From positions 1 through 64,000 of the forward strand of contig CACELK010000007.1 of NCBI GenBank assembly GCA_902560245.1: a stretch of 64,000 bases of DNA, given 5' to 3'. The translations under genes and the position numbers were made by a program. This document shows, in pieces, positions 42,281-51,413 of the stretch (its first letter is position 1; every line of letters begins with the position of its first letter). This DNA is from an uncultured Pelagibacteraceae bacterium. GTDB taxonomy: Bacteria > Pseudomonadota > Alphaproteobacteria > Pelagibacterales > Pelagibacteraceae. The notes under the pieces were generated by a model. That model did no database searches and was not told the origin of the DNA. It saw only the letters and a program-made list of their open reading frames with translations.

Positions 42281-43547
42281 TAAGTTTTTTTGTAATATTA
42301 ACTCCAATTTTTTTTAGATTGTTATATAGATCACTATATCCTCTTAAACCATGATAAACTCTGCTAATACAACTTTTTCCATCAGCTGCCATAGCCCCCA
42401 AAATAATAGCAAAGGTGCTTCTCAGGTCTGAGCAAATACAATCAGCTCCATTTAGCTTATCAGTCCCAATAATAATAGCTTTTTGTTTTTTTATAGTAAT
42501 TTTTGCTCCCATCCGAACTAGTTCTGGAGCTGCCATATATCTATTGCTAAATATTGATTCATTTATTTTACTTTTGCCATTTGATTTTGTCAAAACTGCC
42601 ATTAACATCGGCATGCAATCAGTTGCAAAACCTGGAAAAGGAGCAGTTTTTATTTCAACAGGTTTTATTTTATTTTTTCTTTTTAATTCTATAAAAGACT
42701 TTCCAAATTTTATGCTACAACCAATATTTTTCAATATTTTTAATTCTTGCTCTAGATGTTTAGGGTTTATTTTTTCAATTTTTATTTTTCCCTTTGTTAT
42801 TGCTGCAGCACATAAATAAGAAAATGCCTCTATTCTATCCCCAATAACATAGTGACTATGTCCGTTTAATTTTTTTACACCATCTATCTTTAAAGTTCTT
42901 CTTCCAATAAAATTAATTTTTGCTCCACCATTTCTTAAAAATTTTATCAAATCAATAACTTCAGGTTCGATTGATATATTTTTTAATTTTGTTGTTCCAT
43001 TTGCTAGAACTGATGCTAGAATTAAATTCGAAGTTCCTGTAACGCTAACTTTCGGAAAACAATAATTATTTCCCTTAATTCCACTCTTTGAAAAAATATT
43101 TATATAACCTTTTTTTAAACTATAATTACAATTTAATTTCTGAAATCCAGCCAAGTGATATCCGATTGGTCTTGGACCTAAGCTACAACCACCAGATAAA
43201 GCTGTTAAACATTTATTATATTTGCCCAGTAATGCTCCCATTGCAAGTACTCCCGCTCGCATAGTAGAGATATATTTATACTTTACTAAAAGCTTGTGTT
43301 TTTTTTTGTTTTGTATTTTAAGAATTTTTTTTGTTTTAAAAATTGTAACTTTTGATCCTAGTGATCTTAATAAAACAATCATAGTTTCTATATCTTTCGC
43401 TCCTATAGGAACATTTTTTAACGTAACAGTGTTATCAAATAAAATTGATGAAGCCATCAACGGTAAGACTGCATTTTTAGCTCCATTACATTTTATTGTA
43501 CCTTTAATTCCTTTATAGGGGGAACCCTTGATCAAAAATTTTTCCAT
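42273..43547 (-). CDS. murA: UDP-N-acetylglucosamine 1-carboxyvinyltransferase
   Basis: MurA starts peptidoglycan precursor synthesis by adding enolpyruvate to UDP-GlcNAc. The 424-residue protein shows GTIKCNGAKNAVLPLMASS (with the KN pair), MRAGVLAMGALL and the PEP-binding loop ALSGGCSLGPRPIGYHLAG. In the last, the cysteine targeted by fosfomycin is the C in GGCSLGPRP. The region FPGFATDCMPMLMA follows, then LRSTFAIILGAMAADG and RGYSDLYNNLKKIG. It is preceded by dcd on the same strand (four-base gap). Confidence 0.97.
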   Translation of the reverse strand: MEKFLIKGSPYKGIKGTIKCNGAKNAVLPLMASSILFDNTVTLKNVPIGAKDIETMIVLLRSLGSKVTIFKTKKILKIQNKKKHKLLVKYKYISTMRAGVLAMGALLGKYNKCLTALSGGCSLGPRPIGYHLAGFQKLNCNYSLKKGYINIFSKSGIKGNNYCFPKVSVTGTSNLILASVLANGTTKLKNISIEPEVIDLIKFLRNGGAKINFIGRRTLKIDGVKKLNGHSHYVIGDRIEAFSYLCAAAITKGKIKIEKINPKHLEQELKILKNIGCSIKFGKSFIELKRKNKIKPVEIKTAPFPGFATDCMPMLMAVLTKSNGKSKINESIFSNRYMAAPELVRMGAKITIKKQKAIIIGTDKLNGADCICSDLRSTFAIILGAMAADGKSCISRVYHGLRGYSDLYNNLKKIGVNITKKLNG

Positions 43548-43551
43548 AAAA

Positions 43552-44103
43552 TTATTTTGATTTAGCCAGTGTTATACCGCGCTGATCTTGATATTTTCTT
43601 GAACCTTCTGCATAAGAAATTTCTGGCTCTTGACCCTCAAAAAAAAGAATTTGAGCCGCACCAGAATTTGCATAAAGCCTTATTGGAAGATTTGTATGAT
43701 TTGCAAATTCCATCACTAAATTGCCTCTCCAACCTCCTTCTAAGACACTTGATGGTGTACCAAGGCCTGTCCTTGCATAAGTGCTTTTGGCTGTAACTAA
43801 ACCAGTTATACGTCTAGGCATCTTAAAATATTCTAAGCTCGCTGCTAATGCAAAGGAATTTGGTGGTATTAAAACAGAATCCTCACCTTTAACAGTTATA
43901 AAACTATCTTCAGTAAAATTTTTTGGATCACATATTGCGCCCTTTGCATTGCTAAAAATTTTAAACTCATCTCCACAACGTATATCATAACCAAAAGTTC
44001 CAAGACCATGGCTTATGCCCTGGTGAACTAACTTGTCTACAAAAGGACTAATCATATCCTCTTCTTTTATTATTTTTTTTATTTGTTTATCATTTAAGAT
44101 CAT
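43552..44103 (-). CDS. dcd: dCTP deaminase
   Basis: Dcd deaminates dCTP to dUTP, feeding thymidylate synthesis. The 183-residue protein has GLGTFGYDIRCGDEF, GEDSVLIPPNSFALA, VTAKSTYARTGL and the catalytic-region SVLEGGWRGNLVMEF. The nucleotide-binding tail reads GSRKYQDQRGI. The family is the trimeric dUTPase-like fold. The start overlaps the preceding small basic protein region by one base-pair spacing (gap of one). Confidence 0.96.
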   Translation of the reverse strand: MILNDKQIKKIIKEEDMISPFVDKLVHQGISHGLGTFGYDIRCGDEFKIFSNAKGAICDPKNFTEDSFITVKGEDSVLIPPNSFALAASLEYFKMPRRITGLVTAKSTYARTGLGTPSSVLEGGWRGNLVMEFANHTNLPIRLYANSGAAQILFFEGQEPEISYAEGSRKYQDQRGITLAKSK

Positions 44104-44104
44104 T

Positions 44105-44218
44105 TTATTTATTTTTTTTATCTTTAATTTTTCTTTGAAAATTTTTTCTTTTTTTAAGATTTTTTCTCAATGCAAGTTGAAGACTTAAAAGCTTATCTTT
44201 TTTTTTATTTTTATTCAT
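44105..44218 (-). CDS. Small basic protein (37 residues)
   Basis: From ATG 44218 to TAA, 37 residues that are almost half Lys/Arg: MNKNKKKDKLLSLQLALRKN, then a second basic stretch ending in RKIKDKKNK. The motif LALRKNLKKRKNFQRK recalls a short alphaproteobacterial protein type with the pattern LRENLKRRKAQ found near peptidoglycan genes. The start overlaps the upstream gene stop (ATGA) and the end abuts dcd. An RNA- or ribosome-associated role is only a guess. Confidence 0.6.
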   Translation of the reverse strand: MNKNKKKDKLLSLQLALRKNLKKRKNFQRKIKDKKNK

Positions 44219-44505
44219 TTTTCTTTATCTGGATTGGTTATAAAATCTAAAGATAAAGGTTCATCAATTTTTATTTTTTTCGAATTATCTTCTTGTTTTT
44301 TGTCACCTAGTTTTGCCTGTCTCTTGGCTCTCCTCTCTGCTAGTTTTTTCTCCCTTTTTGCTTTTTTTTCCATAGCTTTTGCGCCGCGAGTACTTTTGAA
44401 ATCATAATGAATTCCGCAGTGTAACAATGGACCGTCGTATTCAAACGAATCTTCAAAAATAGTCTGGTTATTCTTATCTATGATAATTTTATTATATACT
44501 TTCAT
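44215..44505 (-). CDS. Small charged protein of unknown function (96 residues)
   Basis: The N-terminal third has ordinary composition with a short hydrophobic/acidic motif FEDSFEYDGPLLHCG. The rest is a highly basic helix-forming region with repeated KKAKREKKLAERRAKRQAK. A C-terminal acidic tail follows. I do not recognise the family. Its stop overlaps the start of the 37-residue basic protein and both precede dcd. The downstream gene order and strand suggest that they are one transcription unit. Confidence 0.7.
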   Translation of the reverse strand: MKVYNKIIIDKNNQTIFEDSFEYDGPLLHCGIHYDFKSTRGAKAMEKKAKREKKLAERRAKRQAKLGDKKQEDNSKKIKIDEPLSLDFITNPDKEK

Positions 44506-44608
44506 GATGAATTTTTAATTCATCCAATATATTATAAATTTAAAAAAAATTAAGATAATTATTTGAAAAATAACATTTTATACATCGATATAAATAAGCT
44601 GCTAAATT

Positions 44609-44682
44609 GCTCTCATAGTTAAATGGTATAACGAATCCATGGTAAGGATTAATTTCAAGTTCGATTCTTGATGAGAGCACCA
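44609..44682 (+). tRNA. tRNA-Thr (anticodon GGU)
   Basis: A 74-base cloverleaf on the plus strand has acceptor arms GCUCUCA/UGAGAGC, discriminator A and encoded CCA. The anticodon arm AAUCC-AUGGUAA-GGAUU holds GGU, and the T-loop has UUCGAUU. It lies alone in the gap between the 96-residue gene and the convergent TVP38-like gene. Confidence 0.95.
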
Positions 44683-44686
44683 GTTT

Positions 44687-45406
44687 CTACTTTTTAAAGA
44701 ATGTTTTTCTTAAAAAAAAAGTAATTATTAAAATTAATATTAAGCCTAGAATTGGAAAATAAATATCAGGAATCAAAATCATCTGAATTAAATTTGGCAT
44801 TGTATCATTATCATCAATTATATTATTTATACCAGCACCAAGTGACACTCCAATGAATAGTTGTGGAGCAAGACCAATTACAGATCCATAAAAATAGTTT
44901 TTAATTTTGATATTAAAAATTAGTGGTAATAAATTTTGTATAAAAAAAGGTATTCCGCCTACTGCTCTATAAATTATAAAGTAAATTAATTCATTTTTTT
45001 TAAATTTATTTACTAAATAAATAAATTTAAATGAAAATTTTTCATAAATAAAATCTTTTATAAAAAAGTTTGCTAAGAAATATAATATTGTAGCGCCAGC
45101 AGATAAACCAAATAAAACAATGAAAGTTCCTAACCACTTGCCAAAAATAAATCCTCCTATTAAAAATATTGGGGAAGCAAATCCTAAAAGTAATACCCAT
45201 AAAATAGTAACGAAAAAAAATATTACGCTTGATAAAAATAAGTTTTTATTTTTTATTTCATTTAATATATCTCGATTAGATTTAATAAGCTCATAACTAG
45301 TAAAATCTTCAATTGAAAAATATTTAAAAAAAAACCACAAAAAAATGCTTATTATCAAAATATAAATAACGGCGAGACTTATTTTAATATTTTTTGCGTT
45401 ATCCAT
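44687..45406 (-). CDS. TVP38/TMEM64 family membrane protein
   Basis: The 239-residue protein has about six hydrophobic segments and the family core SPIFLIGGFIFGKWLGTFIVLFGLSAGATILYFLAN, followed by YRAVGGIPFFIQNLLPLIFNI and GSVIGLAPQLFIGVSLG. These match the SNARE-associated (DedA-like, VTT) domain. Members act in lipid handling or membrane protein quality in other organisms; the bacterial role is uncertain. It is convergent with tRNA-Thr, with a four-base gap, and divergent from rpmH. Confidence 0.88.
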   Translation of the reverse strand: MDNAKNIKISLAVIYILIISIFLWFFFKYFSIEDFTSYELIKSNRDILNEIKNKNLFLSSVIFFFVTILWVLLLGFASPIFLIGGFIFGKWLGTFIVLFGLSAGATILYFLANFFIKDFIYEKFSFKFIYLVNKFKKNELIYFIIYRAVGGIPFFIQNLLPLIFNIKIKNYFYGSVIGLAPQLFIGVSLGAGINNIIDDNDTMPNLIQMILIPDIYFPILGLILILIITFFLRKTFFKK

Positions 45407-45482
45407 GTAGTTAATTTAATAAAAATAACTGTACTTATATAGTTTTATTTTCTATAAAGGCAAAATTTTAATAAAAAATCTT

Positions 45483-45617
45483 ATGAAAAGAACCTGGCAA
45501 CCTTCAAAAATCAAAAGAGCTCGTAAGCATGGGTTTCGCTCTCGCATGTCTACTAAGAAGAGACAAAAAGTATTAAAGAATAGAAGAAAAAAAGGAAGAA
45601 AATCTCTTAGTGTATAG
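45483..45617 (+). CDS. rpmH: 50S ribosomal protein L34
   Basis: A 44-residue frame from ATG 45483 reads [20 protein letters not shown] and continues with the invariant [20 protein letters not shown]. That is the full L34. It begins the conserved rpmH-rnpA-yidD-yidC run and its stop is four bases before the rnpA ATG. Confidence 0.97.
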   Translation: MKRTWQPSKIKRARKHGFRSRMSTKKRQKVLKNRRKKGRKSLSV

Positions 45618-45621
45618 TTAG

Positions 45622-45963
45622 ATGGTTAATAAAATAGTCAGCTTATCTAAAGATGAGGATTTTAGAAATCTATTGGAAGGAGATAAAGTTTCTAATAAAT
45701 ATTTTACTGTTTTTTTCAAAAAATTAATAAAAAAGGGAAAAAACAATTTAAATATAAGTTTTGTAGTAAAAAAAAAACTTGGTAATGCAGTTAAAAGAAA
45801 TAAAATTAAACGTAGACTAAAAAATATTATGACTGAAGCAATGAAAAATATTTCTCTTAATCGTGACTATTCATATCTTGTAATCGCTAAACAAAAAATA
45901 TTAACTGATGAATATAAAGAAATTAAAGAAACTTTATTTTCAGATTTTAAAAGAATAAAATAA
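45622..45963 (+). CDS. rnpA: Ribonuclease P protein component
   Basis: RnpA binds the RNase P RNA and improves 5' tRNA processing. The 113-residue protein has [21 protein letters not shown] at the N-terminus and the signature [18 protein letters not shown] near residues 52-69, with a C-terminal YLVIAKQK. The stop overlaps the yidD start by one base. The maturation of tRNA-His next to hisS, discussed in the findings, depends on this enzyme for the 5' end. Confidence 0.94.
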   Translation: MVNKIVSLSKDEDFRNLLEGDKVSNKYFTVFFKKLIKKGKNNLNISFVVKKKLGNAVKRNKIKRRLKNIMTEAMKNISLNRDYSYLVIAKQKILTDEYKEIKETLFSDFKRIK

Positions 45964-46196
45964 TGAAAATAATATTATTTTTTTTAATAAGTATAATAAA
46001 ATTTTATCAATTTTTTATTAGTCCACTATTTCCAAATTCGTGTAGATTTAATCCCTCATGCAGTAGCTATTGCATAGATAGTTTAAAAACACATGGAATA
46101 ATTAAAGGACTTTACTTATCAATTTTAAGAATACTAAAATGTAATCCATGGTTTCAAATTAAAAAAGAAGAGAAGGTAAAGAAGAATGGAGCTTAA
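45963..46196 (+). CDS. yidD: Membrane protein insertion efficiency factor YidD
   Basis: YidD is a short protein that aids membrane insertion with YidC. The 77-residue protein has an N-terminal hydrophobic segment, the family motif [22 protein letters not shown] with three conserved cysteines, and [15 protein letters not shown]. It overlaps rnpA by one base and yidC by 11 bases. Confidence 0.96.
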   Translation: MKIILFFLISIIKFYQFFISPLFPNSCRFNPSCSSYCIDSLKTHGIIKGLYLSILRILKCNPWFQIKKEEKVKKNGA

Positions 46197-47868
46197 AAAT
46201 ATAATAGCTGCAGTTACATTATCTATAGCAATTATAGTTTTATATTCTTTATTTTTTCAGCCTTCCCCAGAGGAAATAGCAAAATTTAAAACTGAAAGAG
46301 AAAAAAGTGAATTAATAAAAAATTCAGATACTCCAACTTTAGATGAAAATACAAGTGTTAAAAAACTTTCTAGAAAAGATGCGTTAAATGAAAACAAAAG
46401 AATTTACTTTGAAAATGAAAACATAAGTGGTTCAATTTCTCTTAAAGGAGGAATTATCGATGATTTAATGTTTAAAAACTATAAAATAAGTTTAGATAAA
46501 AATGAAAAAGTAATTCTTCTAAGTCCAAGAAATATTGAAAATGGTTATTTTATTGAAAGTGGTTTTGTTACTAATTCAAAAAACATTCAAGTGCCTAACT
46601 CAAAGTCTATTTGGAGTATAGAAGGAAATGAAAAATTAACAAATAATAATCCTGTAAAATTAACTTGGAAAAATAATGAAGGAATTATTTTTGAAAAAGA
46701 AATTGAACTAGATGATCAGTTTTTATTCACTATTAAAGAGAAAGTTTTTAATAAAACAAATAAGACTTATAATTTTTACTCTTATGGTCAAATTATTAGA
46801 AATAAGAAACCAGAAATTTCAGGTTTTTATATTTTGCATGAGGGTCCAATTGCCACCTTGGACGATCAGTTAATCGAGGAAGACTATGATGACTTAGTAG
46901 ATGAAAAATTTGTTAAAAATTCCTCAAAAGGTTGGCTGGGAATTGGTGACAAGTATTGGATTACAAGTATAGTCCCTCCAAGAAATAAAGAATTTAAAAC
47001 AACCTTTGACTACAAAAATAAATTTAGAGTAAATTATATTTCTAGAGAGGGTATTGAAGCTGGTCCAAATGACACTATTGAGGAAGAAATTCAAATAATA
47101 GTTGCGGCAAAAAAAGTTGAAACAATTGATGGATATTCAGAAAATCTTAAAATTGATAAGTTTGATTTGGTTATCGATTGGGGAATGTTATACTTTTTAA
47201 CAAAACCTCTATTTTTTGCAATTGATTACTTCTTTAAATTAGTTGGTAACTATGGTGTTGCTATTATTTTAGTCACAGTATGTATTAGACTGATATTTTT
47301 TCCTTTGGCGTCATTTTCATTTAGAAGCATGGGGAAAATGAAGCTTCTTCAGCCAGAAATGACAAGACTAAAAGAACTTCACAAAGATGATAAAATGAAA
47401 CTTCAACAAGAAATGATGGCTCTTTATAAAAGAGAGGGAGTAAATCCTATGAGCGGCTGTTTGCCTATATTAGTCCAAATTCCAGTGTTCTTCGCACTAT
47501 ACAAAGTTCTTTTTGTAACAATTGAAATGCGTCACATGCCTTTTTATGGATGGATAAAAGATTTATCTGATAAAGACCCAACATCTTTATTTAATCTTTT
47601 TGGATTAATTCCATGGGATCCGCCTTCTTTCTTAATAATTGGAGCATGGCCAGTTGCTATGGGTGTAAGCATGTATATTCAACAAAAACTAAACCCAGCG
47701 CCACCAGATCCAATGCAGGCTAAAATTTTTATGTTTTTTCCGGTTTTTTTAACTGTGATACTTGCTCCGTTTCCCGCGGGATTAGTAATATATTGGACTT
47801 TCAATAACATCTTAACTTTAATTCAACAATTTTATATACAAAGAAAAATGAGTGTTAAAACAAAGTAG
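46186..47868 (+). CDS. yidC: Membrane protein insertase YidC
   Basis: YidC inserts and folds inner-membrane proteins. The 560-residue protein has the long gram-negative layout: a first membrane helix (6-23), a large periplasmic P1 domain (to about 330) and then five C-terminal helices. The conserved core reads [57 protein letters not shown] and [17 protein letters not shown]. Usually engB (ysxC) follows in alphaproteobacteria, but here argB begins 22 bases later. Confidence 0.97.
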   Translation: MELKNIIAAVTLSIAIIVLYSLFFQPSPEEIAKFKTEREKSELIKNSDTPTLDENTSVKKLSRKDALNENKRIYFENENISGSISLKGGIIDDLMFKNYKISLDKNEKVILLSPRNIENGYFIESGFVTNSKNIQVPNSKSIWSIEGNEKLTNNNPVKLTWKNNEGIIFEKEIELDDQFLFTIKEKVFNKTNKTYNFYSYGQIIRNKKPEISGFYILHEGPIATLDDQLIEEDYDDLVDEKFVKNSSKGWLGIGDKYWITSIVPPRNKEFKTTFDYKNKFRVNYISREGIEAGPNDTIEEEIQIIVAAKKVETIDGYSENLKIDKFDLVIDWGMLYFLTKPLFFAIDYFFKLVGNYGVAIILVTVCIRLIFFPLASFSFRSMGKMKLLQPEMTRLKELHKDDKMKLQQEMMALYKREGVNPMSGCLPILVQIPVFFALYKVLFVTIEMRHMPFYGWIKDLSDKDPTSLFNLFGLIPWDPPSFLIIGAWPVAMGVSMYIQQKLNPAPPDPMQAKIFMFFPVFLTVILAPFPAGLVIYWTFNNILTLIQQFYIQRKMSVKTK

Positions 47869-47890
47869 ATGTCTCTCATGAAAATAATTA

Positions 47891-48736
47891 ATGGATTTAA
47901 AAAAAATATTACCTGAAAATGGACCTCCAAAAGAGGAAGTATATAAATATATCGAAAAATATAAAAATGATTTGATAGTTATTAAATATGGAGGAAATGT
48001 TTTTATTGATAGAAATATATTTAATAACTTTATAGAAGATATTACCATATTAAATAAATTAGGAATCTCGATTGTAGTTGTTCATGGGGGTGGGCCAAGA
48101 ATAAAAAGAGAATTAGATAAGTCAAATATTCAAACAAAATTTATAAAAGGTTTAAGAGTAACAGATAAAAAAGTTATAAATATAGTTGAAAGAGTGCTTA
48201 TTGATTTTAATAAAGATATTGTTGCTTCTCTTAAAAAAAAAGGAACTGAAGCAATTTCAATACATACTAAAGAAAATAACATTATTGAAGTTATCCCCGA
48301 ATCTGAGGAACTTGGTTTTGTAGGGAAACCAAAAAAAATTAATAACGATTTATTGTTAAAAATGATCAAAGGAAAAAAAATTCCAATTGTCTCGCCACTG
48401 GGTTTACAAAAAAATCAACCTTTTAATATAAATGGCGATTGGGCCGCAGGGGCAATTGCAAAATCTTTAAAATGTAGAAGATTACTTTTAATGACTAATG
48501 TAGAGGGTGTTTTAGATAAAAATAAAAAATTAATAGAGGAAATATCTTCTTCTGAAATTTTAGAAATGATTAAAAATGAAACTATCACTGGAGGAATGAT
48601 ACCAAAAATAAATACTTGTTTAGATGCGATTAATAATGGAGTAACTGCCGTAGGAATAATTGACGCCCGACCAAAACACTCTATATTATTTGAGTTATTC
48701 TCAGATAAGGGCTCTGGTACATTAATTAGAAAATGA
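47891..48736 (+). CDS. argB: Acetylglutamate kinase
   Basis: ArgB phosphorylates N-acetylglutamate. The 281-residue protein has VIKYGGNVF (near residues 32-40), VVVHGGGPRI, INGDWAAGAIAKSLK and LLMTNVEGVLDK. The site TGGMIPKINTCLDAINNGV follows, then ARPKHSILFELFSDKGSGT. The start ATG 47891 is the first in frame. Its stop overlaps the next gene by four bases. Confidence 0.97.
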   Translation: MDLKKILPENGPPKEEVYKYIEKYKNDLIVIKYGGNVFIDRNIFNNFIEDITILNKLGISIVVVHGGGPRIKRELDKSNIQTKFIKGLRVTDKKVINIVERVLIDFNKDIVASLKKKGTEAISIHTKENNIIEVIPESEELGFVGKPKKINNDLLLKMIKGKKIPIVSPLGLQKNQPFNINGDWAAGAIAKSLKCRRLLLMTNVEGVLDKNKKLIEEISSSEILEMIKNETITGGMIPKINTCLDAINNGVTAVGIIDARPKHSILFELFSDKGSGTLIRK

Positions 48737-49422
48737 AATTGAAGGAAAAAAAATACCTACTTTTAGATTTAGATGGAGTTTGTTATGGAAAACATAATAA
48801 TTATTCTTTAGAGCGAGTATTCGGTCAAGTTTCAAAGAGAATGACAAAATTTATCTCTGAGAAACTCAAAATTGATAAAGATAAAGCTAAAGAATTACAA
48901 ACAAATTACTTCTATAAGTATAATACTTCATTGCGGGGATTGATGGTCCATGATGGAATATCTCCAGATGAATTTTTGTCCTACGTTCATGATATAGATT
49001 TGTCATTTATGAAAGAAGATAGAGTTATGAGAAATGAGCTTGAACAACTAGATATGGAAAAATTTATCTTCACAAATGGTTCTGCAGATCATGCTGCAAA
49101 TATTTTAACTCATCTAGGAGTGTATGATTTATTTGGTAGAGACAAAGTTTTTGATATTAAAGATGCGGGATATGTGCCCAAACCTGAAGCTGAAACTTTT
49201 GATTTAATGGTTAAAAAATTTGGTATAAATCCAAAAGAAACGATTTATATAGAGGATATCGCTAAAAATCTAAGTATTGGACATGTACGAGGCTGCACAA
49301 CTGTTTGGTTAATCAATGATGAACATTTTGGAAAGATGGACTCTGATAAAGATTATATTTCACATAAAATTGAAAATCTGTCTTTATTTCTTAAAGAAAT
49401 AAGGTTATTAAAAAGTAAATAA
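48733..49422 (+). CDS. HAD-superfamily pyrimidine 5'-nucleotidase-like phosphatase
   Basis: The 229-residue protein has HAD motif I LLLDLDGVCYG near residues 9-18, motif II FIFTNGSADHA near 112-122, and motif III/IV with PKPEAETFDLMVKKFG and IYIEDIAKNLSIGH. The overall pattern matches the SDT1/yjjG-like pyrimidine 5'-nucleotidases that follow argB in many alphaproteobacteria. The exact substrate cannot be read from sequence. It overlaps argB and is followed by dapD (three-base gap). Confidence 0.86.
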   Translation: MKLKEKKYLLLDLDGVCYGKHNNYSLERVFGQVSKRMTKFISEKLKIDKDKAKELQTNYFYKYNTSLRGLMVHDGISPDEFLSYVHDIDLSFMKEDRVMRNELEQLDMEKFIFTNGSADHAANILTHLGVYDLFGRDKVFDIKDAGYVPKPEAETFDLMVKKFGINPKETIYIEDIAKNLSIGHVRGCTTVWLINDEHFGKMDSDKDYISHKIENLSLFLKEIRLLKSK

Positions 49423-49425
49423 ATT

Positions 49426-50253
49426 ATGTCCATAGAAAAAATCATAAATGAAGCTTGGGATAAAAAGGATCAAATCAACCAAAACTCAGATAAATCTATC
49501 AAAGATGCTATTAATAAAGTAATTAAAGATTTAGATATTGGAAAAGTAAGAGTTGCAGAAAAAATTGATGGTGAATGGAAAACACATCAGTACTTAAAAA
49601 AAGCTATCATGTTAAGTTTTAGAATTCATAGTATGAAAACTCTCGAGGGACCTTATTCAAGCTGGAGGGACAAAAGTAATATTTTAAAAGGTAAAACAGC
49701 TGGCTGGGGAGATAAAGAATTTGAAGAAGCTGGTTTTAGAATGGTTCCAAACTCTCCTGTAAGAAGAGGATCATTTATTGGGAAGAATGTAGTTTTAATG
49801 CCATGCTTTGTTAATATTGGAGCATATATCGACCAAGGTACGATGATGGACACTTTTAGTCGTGCTGGAAGTTGCTGCCAAATTGGAAAAAATTGTCATA
49901 TTTCTGCAGGAAGTGGAGTTGGTGGAGTGTTGGAGCCAGCACAAGCTCAACCAACAATTATAGAAGATAATGTTTTTTTAGGAGCGATGTCTGAGGTTGT
50001 AGAGGGAGTAATAGTTGGAGAAGGATCTGTATTAAGCATGGGCATGTATATTGGTCAGTCAACAAAAATTGTAAATAGATCAAATAATGAAATAACTTAT
50101 GGAAAAATTCCACCATATTCAGTTGTTGTTCCAGGTACTTTGCCTGACAAAAATAATTCTAAAGGACCTTCGTTATATTGTGCTGTAATAATTAAACAAG
50201 TTGATGAAAAAACAAGATCAAAAACATCAATTAATGATCTTTTAAGAGAATAA
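49426..50253 (+). CDS. dapD: 2,3,4,5-tetrahydropyridine-2,6-dicarboxylate N-succinyltransferase
   Basis: DapD adds succinyl-CoA to tetrahydrodipicolinate in the succinylase branch of lysine/DAP synthesis. The 275-residue protein has the N-terminal helical domain and then left-handed beta-helix hexapeptide repeats. Motifs include VPNSPVRRGSFIGKNVVLMP, VNIGAYIDQGTMMDTFSRAGSC, GAGVGGVLEPAQAQPTIIEDN-like sequence and PYSVVVPGT. It pairs with dapE just downstream and lysC at 1 kb. Confidence 0.96.
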   Translation: MSIEKIINEAWDKKDQINQNSDKSIKDAINKVIKDLDIGKVRVAEKIDGEWKTHQYLKKAIMLSFRIHSMKTLEGPYSSWRDKSNILKGKTAGWGDKEFEEAGFRMVPNSPVRRGSFIGKNVVLMPCFVNIGAYIDQGTMMDTFSRAGSCCQIGKNCHISAGSGVGGVLEPAQAQPTIIEDNVFLGAMSEVVEGVIVGEGSVLSMGMYIGQSTKIVNRSNNEITYGKIPPYSVVVPGTLPDKNNSKGPSLYCAVIIKQVDEKTRSKTSINDLLRE

Positions 50254-50255
50254 AA

Positions 50256-51413
50256 ATGCAAAAAATTAATGAGCTTCAATTAGCTAAAGAGCTAATAAAA
50301 TTTCCATCTATTACTCCTTCAGATGCAGGGGTCATGAAATTTTTAGAGAGGAAATTAAAAAAATTAGGTTTCAAGACAAAAATATTGGAATTTAAAGAAA
50401 AAGATTCTAAAGCAGTTAAAAACTTATATGCAAGAATAGGAAATAAAAGTCCTAATTTTTTATTTGCTGGCCACTTAGATGTTGTACCACCAGGTAATTT
50501 AAATCATTGGACAGTTGACCCTTTTAAACCATCTATAAAAAAAGGTCATTTAATTGGTAGAGGTGCAAACGATATGAAAAGTTCTATTGCTGCATTTGTT
50601 TCTGCAGTGAGTATTTTTTTAAATAAAAATAAAAAATTCAATGGATCAATTAGCTTTTTAATAACCGGAGACGAAGAAGGTGATGCAATTAACGGCACAA
50701 AAAAAGTTGTAGACTACCTTAAAAAAAAAAAAGAAAAAATTAACTTTTGTTTAGTTGGAGAACCTACAAACCCTAACAAGTTAGGAGAGATGATTAAAAT
50801 AGGTCGTAGAGGTAGTTTAACTGCAAAAATTAAAATAATTGGCATACAGGGACATGTTGCTTATCCCCATAGAGCAAATAACCCTTCTACAACAATAGTA
50901 AAAATTTTGAATGAATTGAAGAGAATTAAATTTGATAAAGGAACAAAGAATTTTCAGCCTACAAATTTGGAGATTACTAGTATAAATATTAATAATAATA
51001 CCGATAACGTAATTCCAGGAGTCGCTGAAGCTACTCTTAATGTAAGATTTAATAACAAACATTCATCAAAATCTATTAAAAAGAGGTTGAACAAAATTAT
51101 TTATAAAATAAGTAAAAAAAATAAATCCAAATTTAAAATAGAATATAGGGTTTCTGGTGAAGCTTTCTTAACTAAGCCTAACGCAACCACATATATGATA
51201 CAGAATGTAGTAAAAAAAATAACAAAAATAAAACCAAAACTTTCTACAACTGGTGGAACCTCGGATGCTAGATTTATAAAAAAAATATCCCCTTGTTTAG
51301 AATTTGGTTTAGTTGGTAGAACTATGCATAAAATCGATGAGGCGGTATCATTGAGTGATTTGAAAAAATTAACTAAGATTTATTCTAAAATTTTAGATAA
51401 ATATTTCTCATGA
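50256..51413 (+). CDS. dapE: Succinyl-diaminopimelate desuccinylase
   Basis: DapE removes succinate from N-succinyl-LL-DAP; it is a di-zinc peptidase of the M20 family. The 385-residue protein has FAGHLDVVPPGN (metal His and Asp, near 70-81), GRGANDMKSSIAAF, TGDEEGDAINGT (Glu pair), VGEPTNPNKLGE and GRRGSLTAKI. The lid region carries GGTSDARFIKK near 330 and ends EAVSLSDLKKL. The stop overlaps the next ATG (ATGA). Confidence 0.96.
   Translation: MQKINELQLAKELIKFPSITPSDAGVMKFLERKLKKLGFKTKILEFKEKDSKAVKNLYARIGNKSPNFLFAGHLDVVPPGNLNHWTVDPFKPSIKKGHLIGRGANDMKSSIAAFVSAVSIFLNKNKKFNGSISFLITGDEEGDAINGTKKVVDYLKKKKEKINFCLVGEPTNPNKLGEMIKIGRRGSLTAKIKIIGIQGHVAYPHRANNPSTTIVKILNELKRIKFDKGTKNFQPTNLEITSININNNTDNVIPGVAEATLNVRFNNKHSSKSIKKRLNKIIYKISKKNKSKFKIEYRVSGEAFLTKPNATTYMIQNVVKKITKIKPKLSTTGGTSDARFIKKISPCLEFGLVGRTMHKIDEAVSLSDLKKLTKIYSKILDKYFS

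Noticed and set aside
42415-42819. 134-codon plus-strand frame opposite murA
   Set aside because: Shadow of the conserved murA coding sequence on the other strand.
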